Source of the DNA: Ustilaginoidea virens
Taxonomy: Eukaryota > Ascomycota > Sordariomycetes > Hypocreales > Clavicipitaceae
Assembly (NCBI RefSeq): GCF_000687475.1
Contig: NC_057319.1
Location: 3,648,001-3,712,000, forward strand
Reading direction: 5' to 3'
Length of the DNA stretch: 64,000 nt
This document shows positions 34,659 through 46,394 of this stretch, piece after piece. Position numbers and translations under genes: made by a program. The notes under the pieces were generated by a model. That model was not told the origin of the DNA. It did not search any database and saw only the letters and a program-made list of their open reading frames with translations. Position 1 is the first letter of the stretch; every line of letters starts with the position of its first letter.

Positions 34659-37336
34659 ATGTATGAGGATTCGTGGTATAATTTTATGCCCGAAATCTCC
34701 AAAAAGCCTGCCGCGCCAACGCAGCCTCAGACCCATACCCATCGCCGCAAGGAATCCTTGCTGCTGCAGCTGAATGTTGGTCCCTCCGGGTTTTCTACCG
34801 CCGGATTCCTCCCCAAACAAAGCTTGGCCCTCTGTTGCGTAGCTCATCCCGGCTTACACACGATCCCAGGGCGACGTGAAAAGCGACAGCCGGCTCGAGC
34901 GGCTGAGCAATGTTCTCGACGAACCGGAAGACGCCAACAGTCCGCCCAAACCGACAGTCGTTCGTCGCGCCGCCTCATACTCGGACTTCTATCACGTTCT
35001 TCCAACGCAACTGTCCAAAGGCGACCGACCAAGGCGGAGGAAGAAGCTGGGCAAGAATGACAGATCGTGGGAGGCCCTGCTCCTGCATGGGGAGGCCGTC
35101 CTCGATCGAAAGCCTTCCATAGCTGAGCCACGAGATGATGGATTGGATAAGCAATTGCTAGACGATGCTCAACACGACTATCTGTGCGTACGGAGCCCCC
35201 GCGTCGCCGGAAGCTGAAGTTGAACTGACCTTGGCCAGCCTTTACCATGACCAGCTCTCAATCATTGAACGCCACCTTGACGGCCTGGTTGGCGATGCAA
35301 ACGATGCTTTGGCGCTGCTGACGTCATTGTCGAATCAGTTCCAGGCAGTCGAGGCGCAAACAACAACCTTCCAAGCCCAGTGCGAGGACCTCCTCCAGGA
35401 ACAGGGGCGCTTGGAGAAGCTTGCCGAAGACGTTGGAACTGATCTCTACTACTACGTCTATCTCGACACTGCGACTCGGCGCTTGAACGCTCCCGGAGCT
35501 AGTCGTCTCATCGATGACGACGGCTTCGGCACCATGATTGACAATATTGAATCGTGCATTGAGTTCATGGATGAGCACGTAAGCCCTGACACATCTGATC
35601 CCTTTCAAATCGTCCGCATCGTTTGCTACCAAATGGTATCTCTGCAGTGCAAAGCTGAAAGCGTGAGCGTATTTGGCAGGAATCGTATCGAGAACGCGAC
35701 ACCTACTTGGCCCGATACAATGCCTTGCTCACCAAGGCACTTCATCTGCTGGATCACGGCTTCTCCGCCCGGCTGGACAAGTGGTCCTCCGAAGTTGCGC
35801 GTCAGATAGCGGCAGCCACAACGGACTCGGCCCGCCACGCGCTGGCCTACGGCCGTTTCGCCGAAATGATCACCGATTCGTATGCCTTGCTCCCAAACAT
35901 CCAGAAAGTCGTTCGACGCGCGTACGACGAGTACGGAAGAGCTGTTCCCGCGAACCCGTCAGCAGCATCCGTCTTCGCCACCTCTGCAACAAACATGTTT
36001 CATACCTACCTGACCACGCGAGATCGGGACCTGAAACCCCTGACGCAGCATGACTTGGAAGACTACCAAAAGGCCGTCAAGAGCCTGCCCGTCGATACAG
36101 CGTCGCGGAACTACGTGAAGCAACTGTTTGAGAGAATGTACCACGAGGACGCCCTGTTCTTCAAAATCTTCGGCATCGAGCCCGTGTGGAGCACGGCCCC
36201 CAGCTCGGCCTTTCAAGCTCTCAAGGCCATCAACACCACCATGGTGCACCCAGGCCACGTGGCGCCGCTGGCCAGCAGCCTGCAAGCCGTGCTGCGACCT
36301 GCCAAGGTAGAGACGGTGTGCAGCGTGGTGGGGTGGCTGGCAAACGAGTTTTCCCTGTCGGAAGACGATGAAGACGAGACGTATTCGGCCAGGAAATACC
36401 GCGAATACGCCGCAAGGCTGCTCGTCGACCATCTCTGGCCCTTTACAGACACCGTGTTCGAGGCGGAGATTGCAAAGTCCATCACCAAAGCAGTGGTCCA
36501 GGATGGCGATCTGAAAATTGGCCCGGTCGTCGACGGAGCCGCGTCGTCTAATGCTTATCCTTTGGTCAAGAAGGCCATTGAACTGCTGTCAATGTTTGAC
36601 CAGGCCATGCCAAAGGAACGCTCGGTACGCAACAAACTTTCCCCAAAATCCCCTTGCTTGCAAAAAAAAAAAAAAAAAAGAAGAAGAAATAAACCCGTCC
36701 CTTCGTGGAAGAAAAGCCAAGACGCATCGCATCTGACAAGGTTGCCACCAGTCCAAGAATAGCTCGGTGGTGTTCAAAATCGTGCGCGAGACTATCCAGG
36801 TGTTGCAGAAGGCGGAAGCAAGAATCCGGTCTCTCAAGTCGGCGGCCGATCCGGATTTGTTCATGGTGAAGAACCTGCTCATTGTCAAGAACGAGCTGGT
36901 GTCTCTCGAGATTGGCGACATCAGGAGCCATCCGCAGTCGATGCAGCACTTTGTGCACATCTGGGACACCCTGAGTCCGGCCAACTGGCTCGGCTTCTTC
37001 GGAAGCATCCTGGGCGGCTCCATCTGGTCTCGTGGCGCGCCGACCGTCACGGCCAAGACGCTTACGGAGGAGGATATGAGCGAGCAGCTGGATGAGCTGC
37101 TTCGGCAGTCCATCTATGCGTTTACGAAGCGGTGGGCGACTCTGATCAACGACGCGCAGAATCGCAAGCCGGGGGTCAAGCCCGTCGCCAAGGTGGAGGC
37201 TGAGCTGGAGAAGCTCCTCGATACCGCGTTCAGCAACCAGCCCGAAGTCATTGCCAAGCTCAAAGAGGCTATTCAGCTTAATGCGCAAGCCCAAACCAAT
37301 GCCAATGACGAAAAGAGGGGAGCAAAGCGTTACTAG
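34659..37336 (+). CDS. COG3: Conserved oligomeric Golgi complex subunit 3 (Cog3/Sec34)
   Basis: Subunit of the COG tethering complex for retrograde vesicles within the Golgi. Exons are 34659-34775, 34870-35183, 35239-35578, 35680-36624 and 36758-37336 (764 aa). All phases close, and the joins restore conserved text: QHDYL-LYHDQLSIIERHL, FMDEH-ESYRERDTYLARYN, MPKERS-NSSVVFKIVRETIQ. The first join (LLQLN-GDVKSDSRL, donor GTTGGT) is the weakest. The Sec34-like block starts around DRPRRRKK; helical bundle sequence fills the rest, with no catalytic motif. The fourth intron (133 bp) contains an A run of 18. COG3 proteins are normally about this size. Converges with the lipocalin gene. Confidence 0.9.
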
Positions 37337-37820
37337 GGCCCTTTATCTCTTTTAAGCGGTAGCTGCCTCTCTCTTTCTTTCTTTTTTTTTTCCCCTATCC
37401 GTGACAGGTCAACGGTGGGTTAGACCTGGTCCCATGATGACACTGCAAGTCGAACCGTTTTTGTATTTGATGGCGAATGTAAAAAGGCGTGCGCAATAGA
37501 ATCCACTTTTTTGAGTCGACGGAAAACAAAGGACACGCGATTGATGGGAAGTTAAAAATGACACCGCTCTTCAAAGGGAACTGAAACCTCCCCAGAGAAG
37601 AAAATCTATTTTGCCGAGGGTTGAGCGTATTCCAAACAGACCCTTTCACATTACTCTACATGATGCTTTCCAGGGTGTCCCGAGCCTTTTAGCAGGGCCA
37701 GCATTCCCCAAGACCATCGGAATCCAGCTTGTCGACTCTTGGGCTGCGTAACTCGAGCTCAAAGGACGCGACTTGATTGCGAGCCAGACCAAACACCCCC
37801 TCCCCCAAGATAAAAACCAC
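37337..37820. other. Convergent 3' intergenic DNA
   Basis: Between the COG3 and lipocalin 3' ends; a CTTT/T-rich tract near 37372-37394. No gene. Confidence 0.55.
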
Positions 37821-38608
37821 CTACTTATAGGTGCAGCCGGTCTGGTCAGTTTTCACAATCTTGTCCGGGCTTGTCCCTAGTTCTCCTGCTCTCTCAATCC
37901 AGCGCTGTAAACAGCAACATGTCTGATTAGTTTCATGTAACGAATGTTGCAAAAGATGGTACTTGCCGATAAGGTGGCCTCGTCAACCTGCGGGCTTCGA
38001 CTTAGGATGAAGACATTGGAGAAATTGCTCGACTGCACAATGGCGAGATCCTTCTTGTATTCTTCACGCGAGCATGTCAGTGCAGGGTTCACCCTTGGAG
38101 GGGGAAAAGCGGCGCGGCAGCGACTGACCTTGAATGATGTAGTTGGGCCCGGGACAGGTCGAAGGTCTCTGGTGTGGGAAATGCACTTGGAACACGCCGG
38201 TTTTGCCATACCTGGCATCAGCCAGCGTAGCTACGCCCGTGATACTGCCGAGCCGGCCGTTCCTCTCGCAGATATTGACGACTTTGACGCTGCCATCCTT
38301 CTAAGTTGCCGTGTAAGCGGGTTACACCTCTCATGGCCGAAGGGCGGGGAGGGGAGGCCTTGGAGTCAACCAACATTGACGGAGTACTGGGCGTGGATGC
38401 ACCTGCAGCCGGCGGTGAAGGTGGCCAAGGTGCCAGCCACTTGGTACCAGGTGCCGGCGTACGAATCCAAGGTGAAGCCCTCATCGGCGACTGGGTAGAA
38501 GCACGAGCCGTCCCATAGGGCTGGGGCGACGGCGGGCTGCGGTTTCGACAGGACGGCTTGGTGCGACAGGGCGCACGTGGCGAGGAGCAAGGTAAGCGAG
38601 AACCTCAT
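37821..38608 (-). CDS. Secreted lipocalin-like protein
   Basis: Small secreted protein of the lipocalin/apolipoprotein D type that may bind a lipid or other small hydrophobic ligand. Exons are complement(38375-38608), complement(38129-38300), complement(37967-38061) and complement(37821-37904), 194 aa. The signal peptide is MRFSLTLLLATCALSHQAVL. The lipocalin signature GTWYQVAGTLATF follows, with CRCIHAQYSVN-KDGSVKVVN across intron 1. The end reads RWIERAGELGTSPDKIVKTD and TGCTYK. Cysteines at several positions suggest disulfides. The third intron starts GCAAGT and ends TTTACAG, making it a GC-AG intron; any GT donor nearby breaks the frame. An in-frame ATG at 38635 is an alternative start. 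Ligand unknown. Confidence 0.85.
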
Positions 38609-39095
38609 GATGATGTCTGTTGATGGCGATTGCATCTTGTTGGGCGGGCTGCAAAGGCGACGGCGAGACGTTGTATATGAGGAAGGGTAAACTTGGTTTG
38701 AGCTAGGAGTGAGCTATTTAGCCGACGTCATGGACCCCGGGGAATGCGAGAAGCTAAGGTTTGCCCGCCTGCAGCTTGCGAGCGTGATGGCGATGGGACA
38801 GCGGCATTTATCCATGGTCTTTGGGAACTCGGCAGCCCCGGACTGACAATCAACAGTCTAGTTGAAACGGACGGCCTCGTTGCTTTGGAGCCAAGGAAGA
38901 GGGAAAAGCTTTCCAGACGTGAGGCAGCTGCTCTGGGCTGGTTCCTTCCTCGGATGTAGGCCCAGAATACTAGTGTCCAGTGCCTGGAAGGTACGACGGA
39001 ATCACTCCAGTCACTCCTCGACTGTTCTGTACCTTTTCAATCAGGAACGGAAGCAGGGAAAAATAAAGGAGCAGCTGAGACGAAGCATGCTCTGC

Positions 39096-39144
39096 ACGCA
39101 AGACGCAAGACGCAAGACGCAAGACGCAAGACGCAAGACGCAAT
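39096..39144. repeat. 7-bp tandem repeat ACGCAAG, seven copies
   Basis: Six perfect ACGCAAG units plus a final ACGCAAT. Confidence 0.95.
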
Positions 39145-39259
39145 CTGAGCGCGATGTTTTAGGAAGTCGATTTGCATGTCCTTGATCATACGGTACAAAA
39201 GTAACTCGCGCGGAGTACCTAGGTAGGTTAGGAGGTAGTTGCTATCGCAGTATATAATA

Positions 39260-39612
39260 CCCAATAAAGTGGCATATGGTGTGGCGTCACACTGGTGCAG
39301 CAGTTATAAGTCTGGAAGGAAAGGCCTTACTTCCTAATATCTGTGACAGAGTGTCTGTGACGTGGGTCAAAGCTGGAGGTTCGAATCCTGGTCAGATCGC
39401 TAGTAACCACACCCATATTGAACCGACCTGTGCTGAGCTACTTTAGAAGTGCTATAATAGGGTTATGCACTTGGGAAAAAGATTCCCTTTTAGTGAAGTA
39501 TCTACAGGCTTCCTATGTGTTGACCAAGCTAGCAATTTTCGGGGGTGTTTGTCAGTGTATTTGACCCAATGAAGTCACATGTTGTGTGGCGCCACACTTT
39601 TTGTGCAACGGT
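39260..39612. repeat. Possible tRNA-derived short element with terminal direct repeats
   Basis: A block beginning CCCAATAAAGTGGCATATGG (39260) recurs diverged as CCCAATGAAGTCACATGTTG (39564). Each copy is followed by GTGTGGCGTCACAC or the perfect palindrome GTGTGGCGCCACAC (39584-39597), then a GTGCA-CAG/ACGGTTA stretch. Between them, GGAGGTTCGAATCCTGG (39373-39390) resembles a tRNA T-arm or Pol III B box, but its stem is incomplete. It does not fold as a functional tRNA by eye. Confidence 0.4.
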
Positions 39613-40081
39613 TACCTTGGGTTGAGGTTCCAAAGGAACATGCACTGACTGGTTCCTGGTCTGTACCAGAATGTCCCTGAATTTCTTTTCCCCCAATCGG
39701 CCCAGCTTAGGTAGTCAACATCCCCGCTGGAACAAGTCTCGTTTCTCTCTTTAATTTTTTTTTTATTTTTTTTTGTTTTTACCCCCAAGAATAACGCCAT
39801 CGCCCCCCCTTTGGCGGCAATTGTGGCTGCGACCAGCCATCACCAGCGACTGTCCTTGTAATCTTCCAGTGCCCTTCCGTATCTGGGCTTTTTCGAATCA
39901 ATGGAACTCATTTCACACAATCCTCCGAAGCCATCTCCGTACGTGCAAAAAGCTCCTGTGATGGTTCGTTCCTTGACCTGCGTTTGGACGTTACACACGA
40001 GAATCCAGTGCTGGTCGGCACCTTCACCAGCCACAACAGAGGACGCCTCTTTGCCAGACACGAGCTACACGAGCTGGGTCG

Positions 40082-40091
40082 ATATATAAAA
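40082..40091 (+). promoter_or_regulatory. Possible TATA box of the carrier gene
   Basis: ATATATAAAA about 260 bases before the start codon at 40352. The position is far for a fungal TATA element, though a long leader would allow it. Confidence 0.35.
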
Positions 40092-40351
40092 AGCACGGCG
40101 CCGCCGAACCTCGACTTCGGCTTCATCGCTCTTGTCCTCCCGTCCCCGCGCAGCAGCACGCACCGATTGGCACGGGCTGCCTCCCATTCTCCCCTCCAGC
40201 ATCTCCAGCATCTCCCGCATCTCCAGCATCTCCTGGGTCGAGTCACACCAGCCACCAGCCACCAGCGACGGCAGGACTTGGTCGCCGTCTAGCCTCGGCC
40301 AAGCTCTGTCTGTCTGCATAATCTGCAAGCTGCCCGCCCGCCGCAAGCCTC

Positions 40352-41568
40352 ATGGCGACTGTCGAGATGGAGGTGCTCGAGGGCGGTACCCTCCAGACTG
40401 CCAAGGACTTGTTTTCCGGCGCTATGGGAGGAATCGCGCAGGTACTGATTGGTAGGTCATCGTCTTTTGCGCGTCTTGGCTGGCATCGAATTGCACCGAT
40501 TCGAAATCACGCCTGATTCCGCCAGCTTGCGACAACAACAATCAGCTGCCCCCCCCCCCAGGTGGCCGGCCGTTGGAAACCAAGCACGTGGGCTCCTCCC
40601 ATCAGGAGACGTGGGCTTTTGTCCCCCCATCTCTCTCTCTCTCCCTGTGCCGGATCTCGTGCAACGGAAATGAAAGAAAGTCAGGGAAACGAGAGAATCG
40701 TCGGGCCATCGTGGTTAACCCACCGTTGTCTCTCCAATCTGCAGGCCAGCCCTTCGACATTGTCAAAGTCCGACTCCAAACCACCAACCAGTACTCCGGA
40801 GCCCTGCAGGCCGCCACGTCCATCTACAAGCACGAGGGCGCTCTCGCCTTCTACAAGGGGACCCTCACGCCGCTCCTCGGCATCGGCGCCTGCGTCTCCG
40901 TCCAGTTCGGCGCCTTCCACTCGGCTCGACGATGGTTCGAGGCGCGCAATGCCGCCGCCAGCCCCGGCCCCCACGAGACGGCGCCCCCCCTCGCGTACAG
41001 CCAGTACTTTGCCGCGGGCGCCTTCGCCGGCCTTTCCAACGCCGTCCTGTCCGCGCCCATCGAGCACATCCGCATCCGCCTCCAGAGCCAACCTCACGGC
41101 CGCGCGCGCCTGTACGACGGGCCCCTGGACTGCGTGCGCAAGCTGGCCGCCCACCGGGGCGTGCTGCACGGCCTCTACCGCGGCACCGCCGTGACCCTCT
41201 GCCGCGAGGCCACCGCCTACGGCGCCTGGTTCACCGCCTTTGAGTACATGATGAACGCGGATGCTGCCCGCAACCGCATCGATCGCAGGGACGTGCCCGC
41301 CTGGAAGATCGCCTTGTACGGTGGGCTGGCCGGCGAGGCCCTCTGGCTGGCCAGCTACCCCTTTGACGTCGTCAAGAGCAAGATGCAGACGGATGGCTTC
41401 GGCGCCCAGCAGAGGTACCCGACCATGCGGAGCTGCTTCGCCGCCACCTGGCGAGCTGATGGCTTCCGAGGCTTCTGGAAGGGCATCTGGCCTACTCTGT
41501 TTCGCGCCATGCCCGTCAGCGCAGGGACTTTTGCCGTGGTGGAGATGACAATGAGGGCCATCAGCTAA
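40352..41568 (+). CDS. Mitochondrial carrier, Ymc1/Ymc2-like (SLC25)
   Basis: Six-helix inner-membrane solute carrier. Exons are 40352-40451 and 40745-41568 (307 aa). The intron is long for this window (293 bp); the join reads GGIAQVLI-GQPFDIVKVRLQ. Three carrier signatures are visible: QPFDIVKVRLQTT, SAPIEHIRIRLQSQ (second repeat has E in place of the usual D) and YPFDVVKSKMQTD. The pattern resembles the yeast Ymc1/Ymc2 and carnitine/ornithine carriers, so the cargo is probably an amino acid or related compound; it cannot be fixed from sequence. A start inside the intron (40573) is possible in frame but would lose helix 1. Confidence 0.85.
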
Positions 41569-41927
41569 CGAAGCATCCCGTGTTTGTTTTGATTTCTCCT
41601 CTTCCCTAAAAAGCCTGGAGTTCAGCTGCCCTGCGACTGGTCTATCAAGAGGTAGTAGTCTTCTCTCTTGGTTTTTTTTTCTGTTTTTTTTTTTTTCGGG
41701 CAGGCTAAGAGGAAATGCCATGGGAGTGTCCGAGGCAGAATTTCGCTTTGGGGCAACGAGTTTATTTGGGCGTTTCTCCTTTTCCTTGTCCTCTATCCTC
41801 CGCCAGACATCTTGAGCCGCTTGATGCAGGAATGCCATGGTCTACATTGGCCATACAGGGGCATGTATGCTGCTGATCCGTATTCCAAAAGTCCAGCTTC
41901 AAACACGATGCATGACCTGCAACCGCA
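41569..41927. other. Convergent 3' intergenic DNA
   Basis: Between the carrier and Tip20 3' ends; T-rich run near 41671-41697, no gene. Confidence 0.5.
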
Positions 41928-44536
41928 TCACCACCCAATGTTTTCGTTGTTCTCCACGCGTCGCTGCAGGATGCTTCTCGCATTGACAGGAGTCAGAGCT
42001 TCCAAGCCCAGCATTCCCAGTACTTTTCTGGCCTCATCATTATCTGTAAAAGCCCTGTCGCTAGCTTCTTTGAGCGTAAGGCCAGCTGCGCCTCCATCGC
42101 CATCAGAGTCGGCCATGCCCGCCGTGGCTGCCGGCAGGTTCAGCAACTGCACCCCCTCGCGAAGCAAGTCGAAGACGCCCGATCCGCCGCTTATGTACCG
42201 TTCAACCAGGGAAAAAATGGCGCCGCAGTCATGGGCAAACTGGGCGGCTCCTAGCGCCGTAAACGACTGCTTGAGGAGGACGCCATTCCACAACAGGTCC
42301 TGCAGCTTGTCGAGCGCGGCATGCCAGACGCGGCGGAATGCCGCCGTCGAAAGCGCCCTTTGGAGGAAGTCGAGATTACGTTTCAGAATGCGTAGCGGCT
42401 CATCTAGCTCCGCAGTGACCGAAAGCTGGGCTGGGTCGTCTATGTGTGATGATCATGTCAGTAAAGCCATGGGCTTGGGGTATTGAAGCCAGACCAAAGT
42501 AGACAAGCACAGATTGATTGGTATGCGTACCTAAAACGGCAGCGTCACCGACCGTGGTCCACTGAACCTTGTTCACATATGTGCGGAGTGCTTTGGCGTG
42601 GGAATCTGCCAATGCCTGAACAAGGAGTTGCTCGGCCGCTTTGCGTCGTGACGAGTAAGCGGAAACGGTCTCGTCAAAGATGCCACTGTCGTCAGCGTCT
42701 TCGCCGAGCGAGCTGGGCACACGGCCTACAACGTTGCTTGTCTCGATGCCGCTGGCGGCACTATTTCGTTTGCTCCGTTGGGCGTCCCGGGCCTGGAGCT
42801 CCTGCCATAAAACAACGAAAAACTATTTTTTTTAAGGGGCAGAAAAAATTAGACAAAACACATGAATAGAATCAGAGAGTTAGGGCGTTTTGTTCCAAGA
42901 TTCACATTGGAAAAGCACAATGACGCAGCTGTTAGCTTACCTCTTCGTCGCTCCACTCGTTCAAGCAGTTGGCAACATGATCTGAGCTGCCAATCACCTT
43001 GCACAACGTCTCCAACGCACCGGTTCCCTCCAATGCCACCATTTGCTCCTTTGTTGCACCATGCAAAGTTCTTCCAAGGGTGGACGTGATGGACTGGTAC
43101 ACTTCAAGCGATCCACGCAGTCTGTCATGATATCCGTCGAGAATGTCAAGCTGAATGTCGGTGAGGAACCGGATCTTGTACTTTAGTTTGCGCAAGCGCT
43201 CGTACTTTCCCGCGACGGCCCTCAGAAGATCAGTGACGCGCACGGCGGCATATGTCGGCTTCATTTTGCCGAGAATGGCGTAGTCGTAGTCGATTTTCCG
43301 GCCGTCCTGGGATTCAAGAATCTGCTCAAACCGTCCGAGCGCCATTTCTCTTTCGACCTTGAACCATGCGTCGAAATGACAATTCAGCACGTCCTCGGCA
43401 AGGCCGTGCCATCCCTTGTCTCCGTCACTAAAATCGAAGTTGAATCGGGAGCGAATATTGTCGTCCAGGGCCATCAGCTGAGAGATGAAGACGCTGAGGA
43501 AAGCAGGGGTCTTGATGGCTTCTTGGGCGACTTCGTGAACCTTTTCGCGCATGATGGGCAGCATTGAGGTGACGAAGGCGCTCACCGGGTCAAGGTGCAC
43601 GGTACGCTGCTGAGAGACCTGTGTCTGGCTGAACTTTGCTCCCAGCAAATGGCCTAGGTTGTCACGGAAGAAATCTTGCCACTTTTCGATGGTCGCCAAG
43701 AACCAAGGGAAGCAGTGCGTTCCAAACGATTGGGGGCTGCTGGTCGGCTTGTCACTCAAGAAGTGAAATCGGAATTCAGCAATGAAGATGGCAGCCATGA
43801 CGTCGAAGGGAAGGAGGGATACAACGTCGCTGCTGTGGATAATCTCGGGCATCTGCAAGTCGATGAGCTTCTCCACGCAAGCAATCCACTCGTCGTCCAT
43901 TTCAGATTGGGGGTCGACTCTCGGCCAGTGTCTCTGGGCGAGGACGGCCTCCAGCTCTTCCGACATGGTCCTTTTCATCTCATCCCAGAGGGACTCGGTT
44001 ACGCGTTGGACGTGGTCCACCAGATGAAGCGATTCATTGCCCGGCAATGTCCTCAGCTTGGTTGCCAATGCCTTCAGCTTCGAGTATGGTTCCAGGGCGG
44101 CTTTGGGGCTTCCCGGCAGATGGGATCGGGCTTGTGCTTGAAGCTTGCCCACGTCTCGCAGAAGGATCAAGTACTTTTGCGCGAGCTCTACGTTTTTCAG
44201 TTTCTCCATAGGACGCTGCAACCGGGCAATGGCCTCGTCGGGGGCATCAGAAGCAGCGGCTATCTTGACGCGGGTGTCAATGCTCGCCTGCAGCTGATTA
44301 AACTCGACAATCTGCCTTTGAAGCGAGACGTGCCGGTCATTGGCGGTGCCGCGCGCCTTTTCGAGCTGCTTGATGGCATCGTCGAGCTGTGATTGCAGCT
44401 GGTTGCGTTGCGTCTCGACACTTGCAAGGAGCTCATTCAGTGTATCAAGATCAGCTGTCGTCTGAAGTTTGTCGTCCAAAAAGTCCTCCACTCGGGTATC
44501 CAGAGATTGTCCTGCGTCGAGGCGGGAAGCCGTCAT
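41928..44536 (-). CDS. TIP20: Tip20/RINT1 family ER tethering protein
   Basis: Likely subunit of the Dsl1 complex that tethers Golgi-derived COPI vesicles at the ER. Exons are complement(42941-44536), complement(42531-42801) and complement(41928-42439), 792 aa; introns 139 and 91 bp. Joins: CLNEWSDEE-ELQARDAQRS and GDAAVL-DDPAQLSVTAEL. The N-terminus has coiled coil (TLNELLASVETQRNQLQSQL). The RINT1/Tip20 core contains FPWFLATIEKWQDFF, CHFDAWFKVEREMALGRFEQ, KIRFLTDIQLDILDGYHDRL and, at the end, FRRVWHAALDKLQDLLWNGV. The start at 44536 is the first Met with family-like sequence. With Cog3 7 kb away, this is a second Golgi-ER tether in the window; adjacency is probably chance. Confidence 0.88.
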
Positions 44537-45773
44537 GTTACTCGAGCAGAGCGCAAGCACAGTACAAGCAGAATAGAACGGTATGCTCTCAGCACCGAGT
44601 ACGGTGTACCTCGTTTGGCGACGCAAGACGGAGCTTCAAAGTTCAGAGGTTCAAGATGTTGGTTGACGTGGGATGTTTGGCGGCACCAGACCAGACCCTG
44701 TGGGCGACCCCACCGCGCCACGTGCAGGGGACACCAGTGACACCAGTTGACGGCTGGGGCAGACATTTCGAGTTACAACGCTACATGTACATAATGCTAT
44801 TTGAGCTGCCGACAAATGGACACTGAACGGTACTCTGTGCATGACAAGATGTCTGGTTCCAGTCGGCCAGCCGACCATGCATAATCTGAGAACGCCCACT
44901 CGCCATCACTTGATCCTCGGAAGCGTCTAGACGGACAGGTACTCTTGCCGTGGTGCAATCATCCCTGGACAGGAGGCACAGGATGCTTTCACCCTTCGCG
45001 GTCGAACCATTGGAATGTAACTATGGGCTACCTGTTTGTTGCCAAGGTGCGTAACGCCAACTTCTTTTGCCCAGTTCCCTTTTCGAATTTCTTCAAACTC
45101 CCAAGGACTCATCAGCAGGATAGGACCATCCCTCCGCGTTACTGCCGTGGCGGCAATTCGACACGCGTGCTGCGAGGTAGCGTGATGCTGGGCTGGTTCA
45201 TTCACCTCTGCTAGCAAATCTTATGAACCTGCTTCCCTGCGTTATTTCGTGTCATTAATCATACGTAGACAACCGACATGCCGCTTCTCTCTGCGCGACA
45301 ATTTCTAGCTGTAGCAGTTCTGCTCTATTAGTGTTGGTCGTCAGAGGACATGACATTGAACATGTAGTAGACGCAGTCAAAAGGAAGGGGTGGGGGGGCA
45401 GGATGAAGTAATATTAATGTCCATTGCGCACCGCATAAAATGGAGCGATGTGGTGCAATTAACAACCCGACTAAACCGGCAATACGAACTATCGAAAACT
45501 CGACGATGCCTTGATGATTCCACAGCTGGGCTTGTGGGCAGTATACTTGGGTGTCCTTGCTGTAGGTCGGAGGCAGGAAAGTAGCTTCTGATATCGGGTG
45601 GTGTAACCTCAAGCTTTCCAAGACTCTGTTGTGGTGTTTCTATTCCATAGGAAGGTAGCCAGCGGCCTTCGAGCACCCAGCCATGTCCTTGGGCCATTCT
45701 GCATTCTGCAGCGAGCTGTAAGGTCGTATCTTCCTGTATAATAAGACACCGCAACAGAGCGCGACAGAGTGGA
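44537..45773. other. Intergenic stretch, no supported gene
   Basis: A minus-strand open frame ending at 44927 (SPWEFEEIRKGNWAKEV within it) and another ending at 45377 have no recognisable family and no clear splice context. I do not call them genes. Confidence 0.4.
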
Positions 45774-46394
45774 CTATGCCACATCAGAAGCTATTTTTCT
45801 GGTCCTTAGCCAACAATGACGTGGAGCTCTCTCGAGCTTGGAATGTACAACCCGACCCGCTGAAAAGCGATCTACCGGCATGGCATTGTCAAACGGCCCG
45901 AAGAAAGTATCCGGTGGGAGCGCAAGGCCCCAAGTATGGTGACCAGCTTTCACGACGGAATCAAGCACCCGATTCGCCGCTTCGACGTCTCGTTCTTTCA
46001 AAGAAGCGTAATCCTCGCCGTTGACTTGTTCCCACGGTGATGCATGTTACGGGTCTTGTTTCCGGAAGGGAGATAAAGAAGGCATCGAGCACCGAGGATC
46101 GGCATGCTCATTGACGTATCGCTGCACCGAGGCTTCTGATGGCTTCATTTTCGTGCCGTATTTGGCCCGCATTTGATCAAGGCATGCAACATCATTGAAG
46201 CTGAGGTGGATTTTTTCTTTTACATCACATAATACCGCAACGGCTTCGCAAGGGGAGGGTATGGGTGAAGTTCTGGCATCGTAGCGGCCAAGTGGCTGTT
46301 GTTGCACTGGAGTGCGGTGATGTTGATGTTGTTTGCAAGGTTGCTTGATGCTTGAGGTGGGGCTCTGGTTTTCTTTGGGAGCCGTAACTGGCGG
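45774..46394 (-). pseudogene. Unidentified coding-like frame with one internal stop
   Basis: One minus-strand frame is open from about 46394 to 45774 except for a single TAA at 46049-46047. Before it: HLSFNDVACLDQMRAKYGTK and EASVQRYVNEHADPRCSMPS. After it: WEQVNGEDYASLKERDVEAA and AGHHTWGLALPPDTFFGPFD. The amino-acid composition looks protein-like on both sides. The frame begins after a possible acceptor TTTTTTAG, so an upstream exon may exist. No intron that removes the TAA and keeps frame was found. Family unknown; it may be a pseudogene or a misread non-coding frame. Confidence 0.4.

Larger units (their letters stand above)
38609..40351. other. Divergent intergenic region with minisatellite and repeat element
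   Basis: Carries the ACGCAAG array (39096-39144), a possible tRNA-derived element (39260-39612) and the upstream region of the carrier gene. Near 40195-40235 there is a CATCTCCAG-type repeat (about five imperfect copies). No protein gene is supported. Confidence 0.5.

Noticed and set aside
40681..41838. 385-codon minus-strand frame over the mitochondrial carrier
   Set aside because: The plus strand encodes three carrier signatures; the minus frame has only GC-rich shadow composition.
43676..44392. 238-codon plus-strand frame
   Set aside because: Antisense shadow of the Tip20/RINT1 coding sequence.
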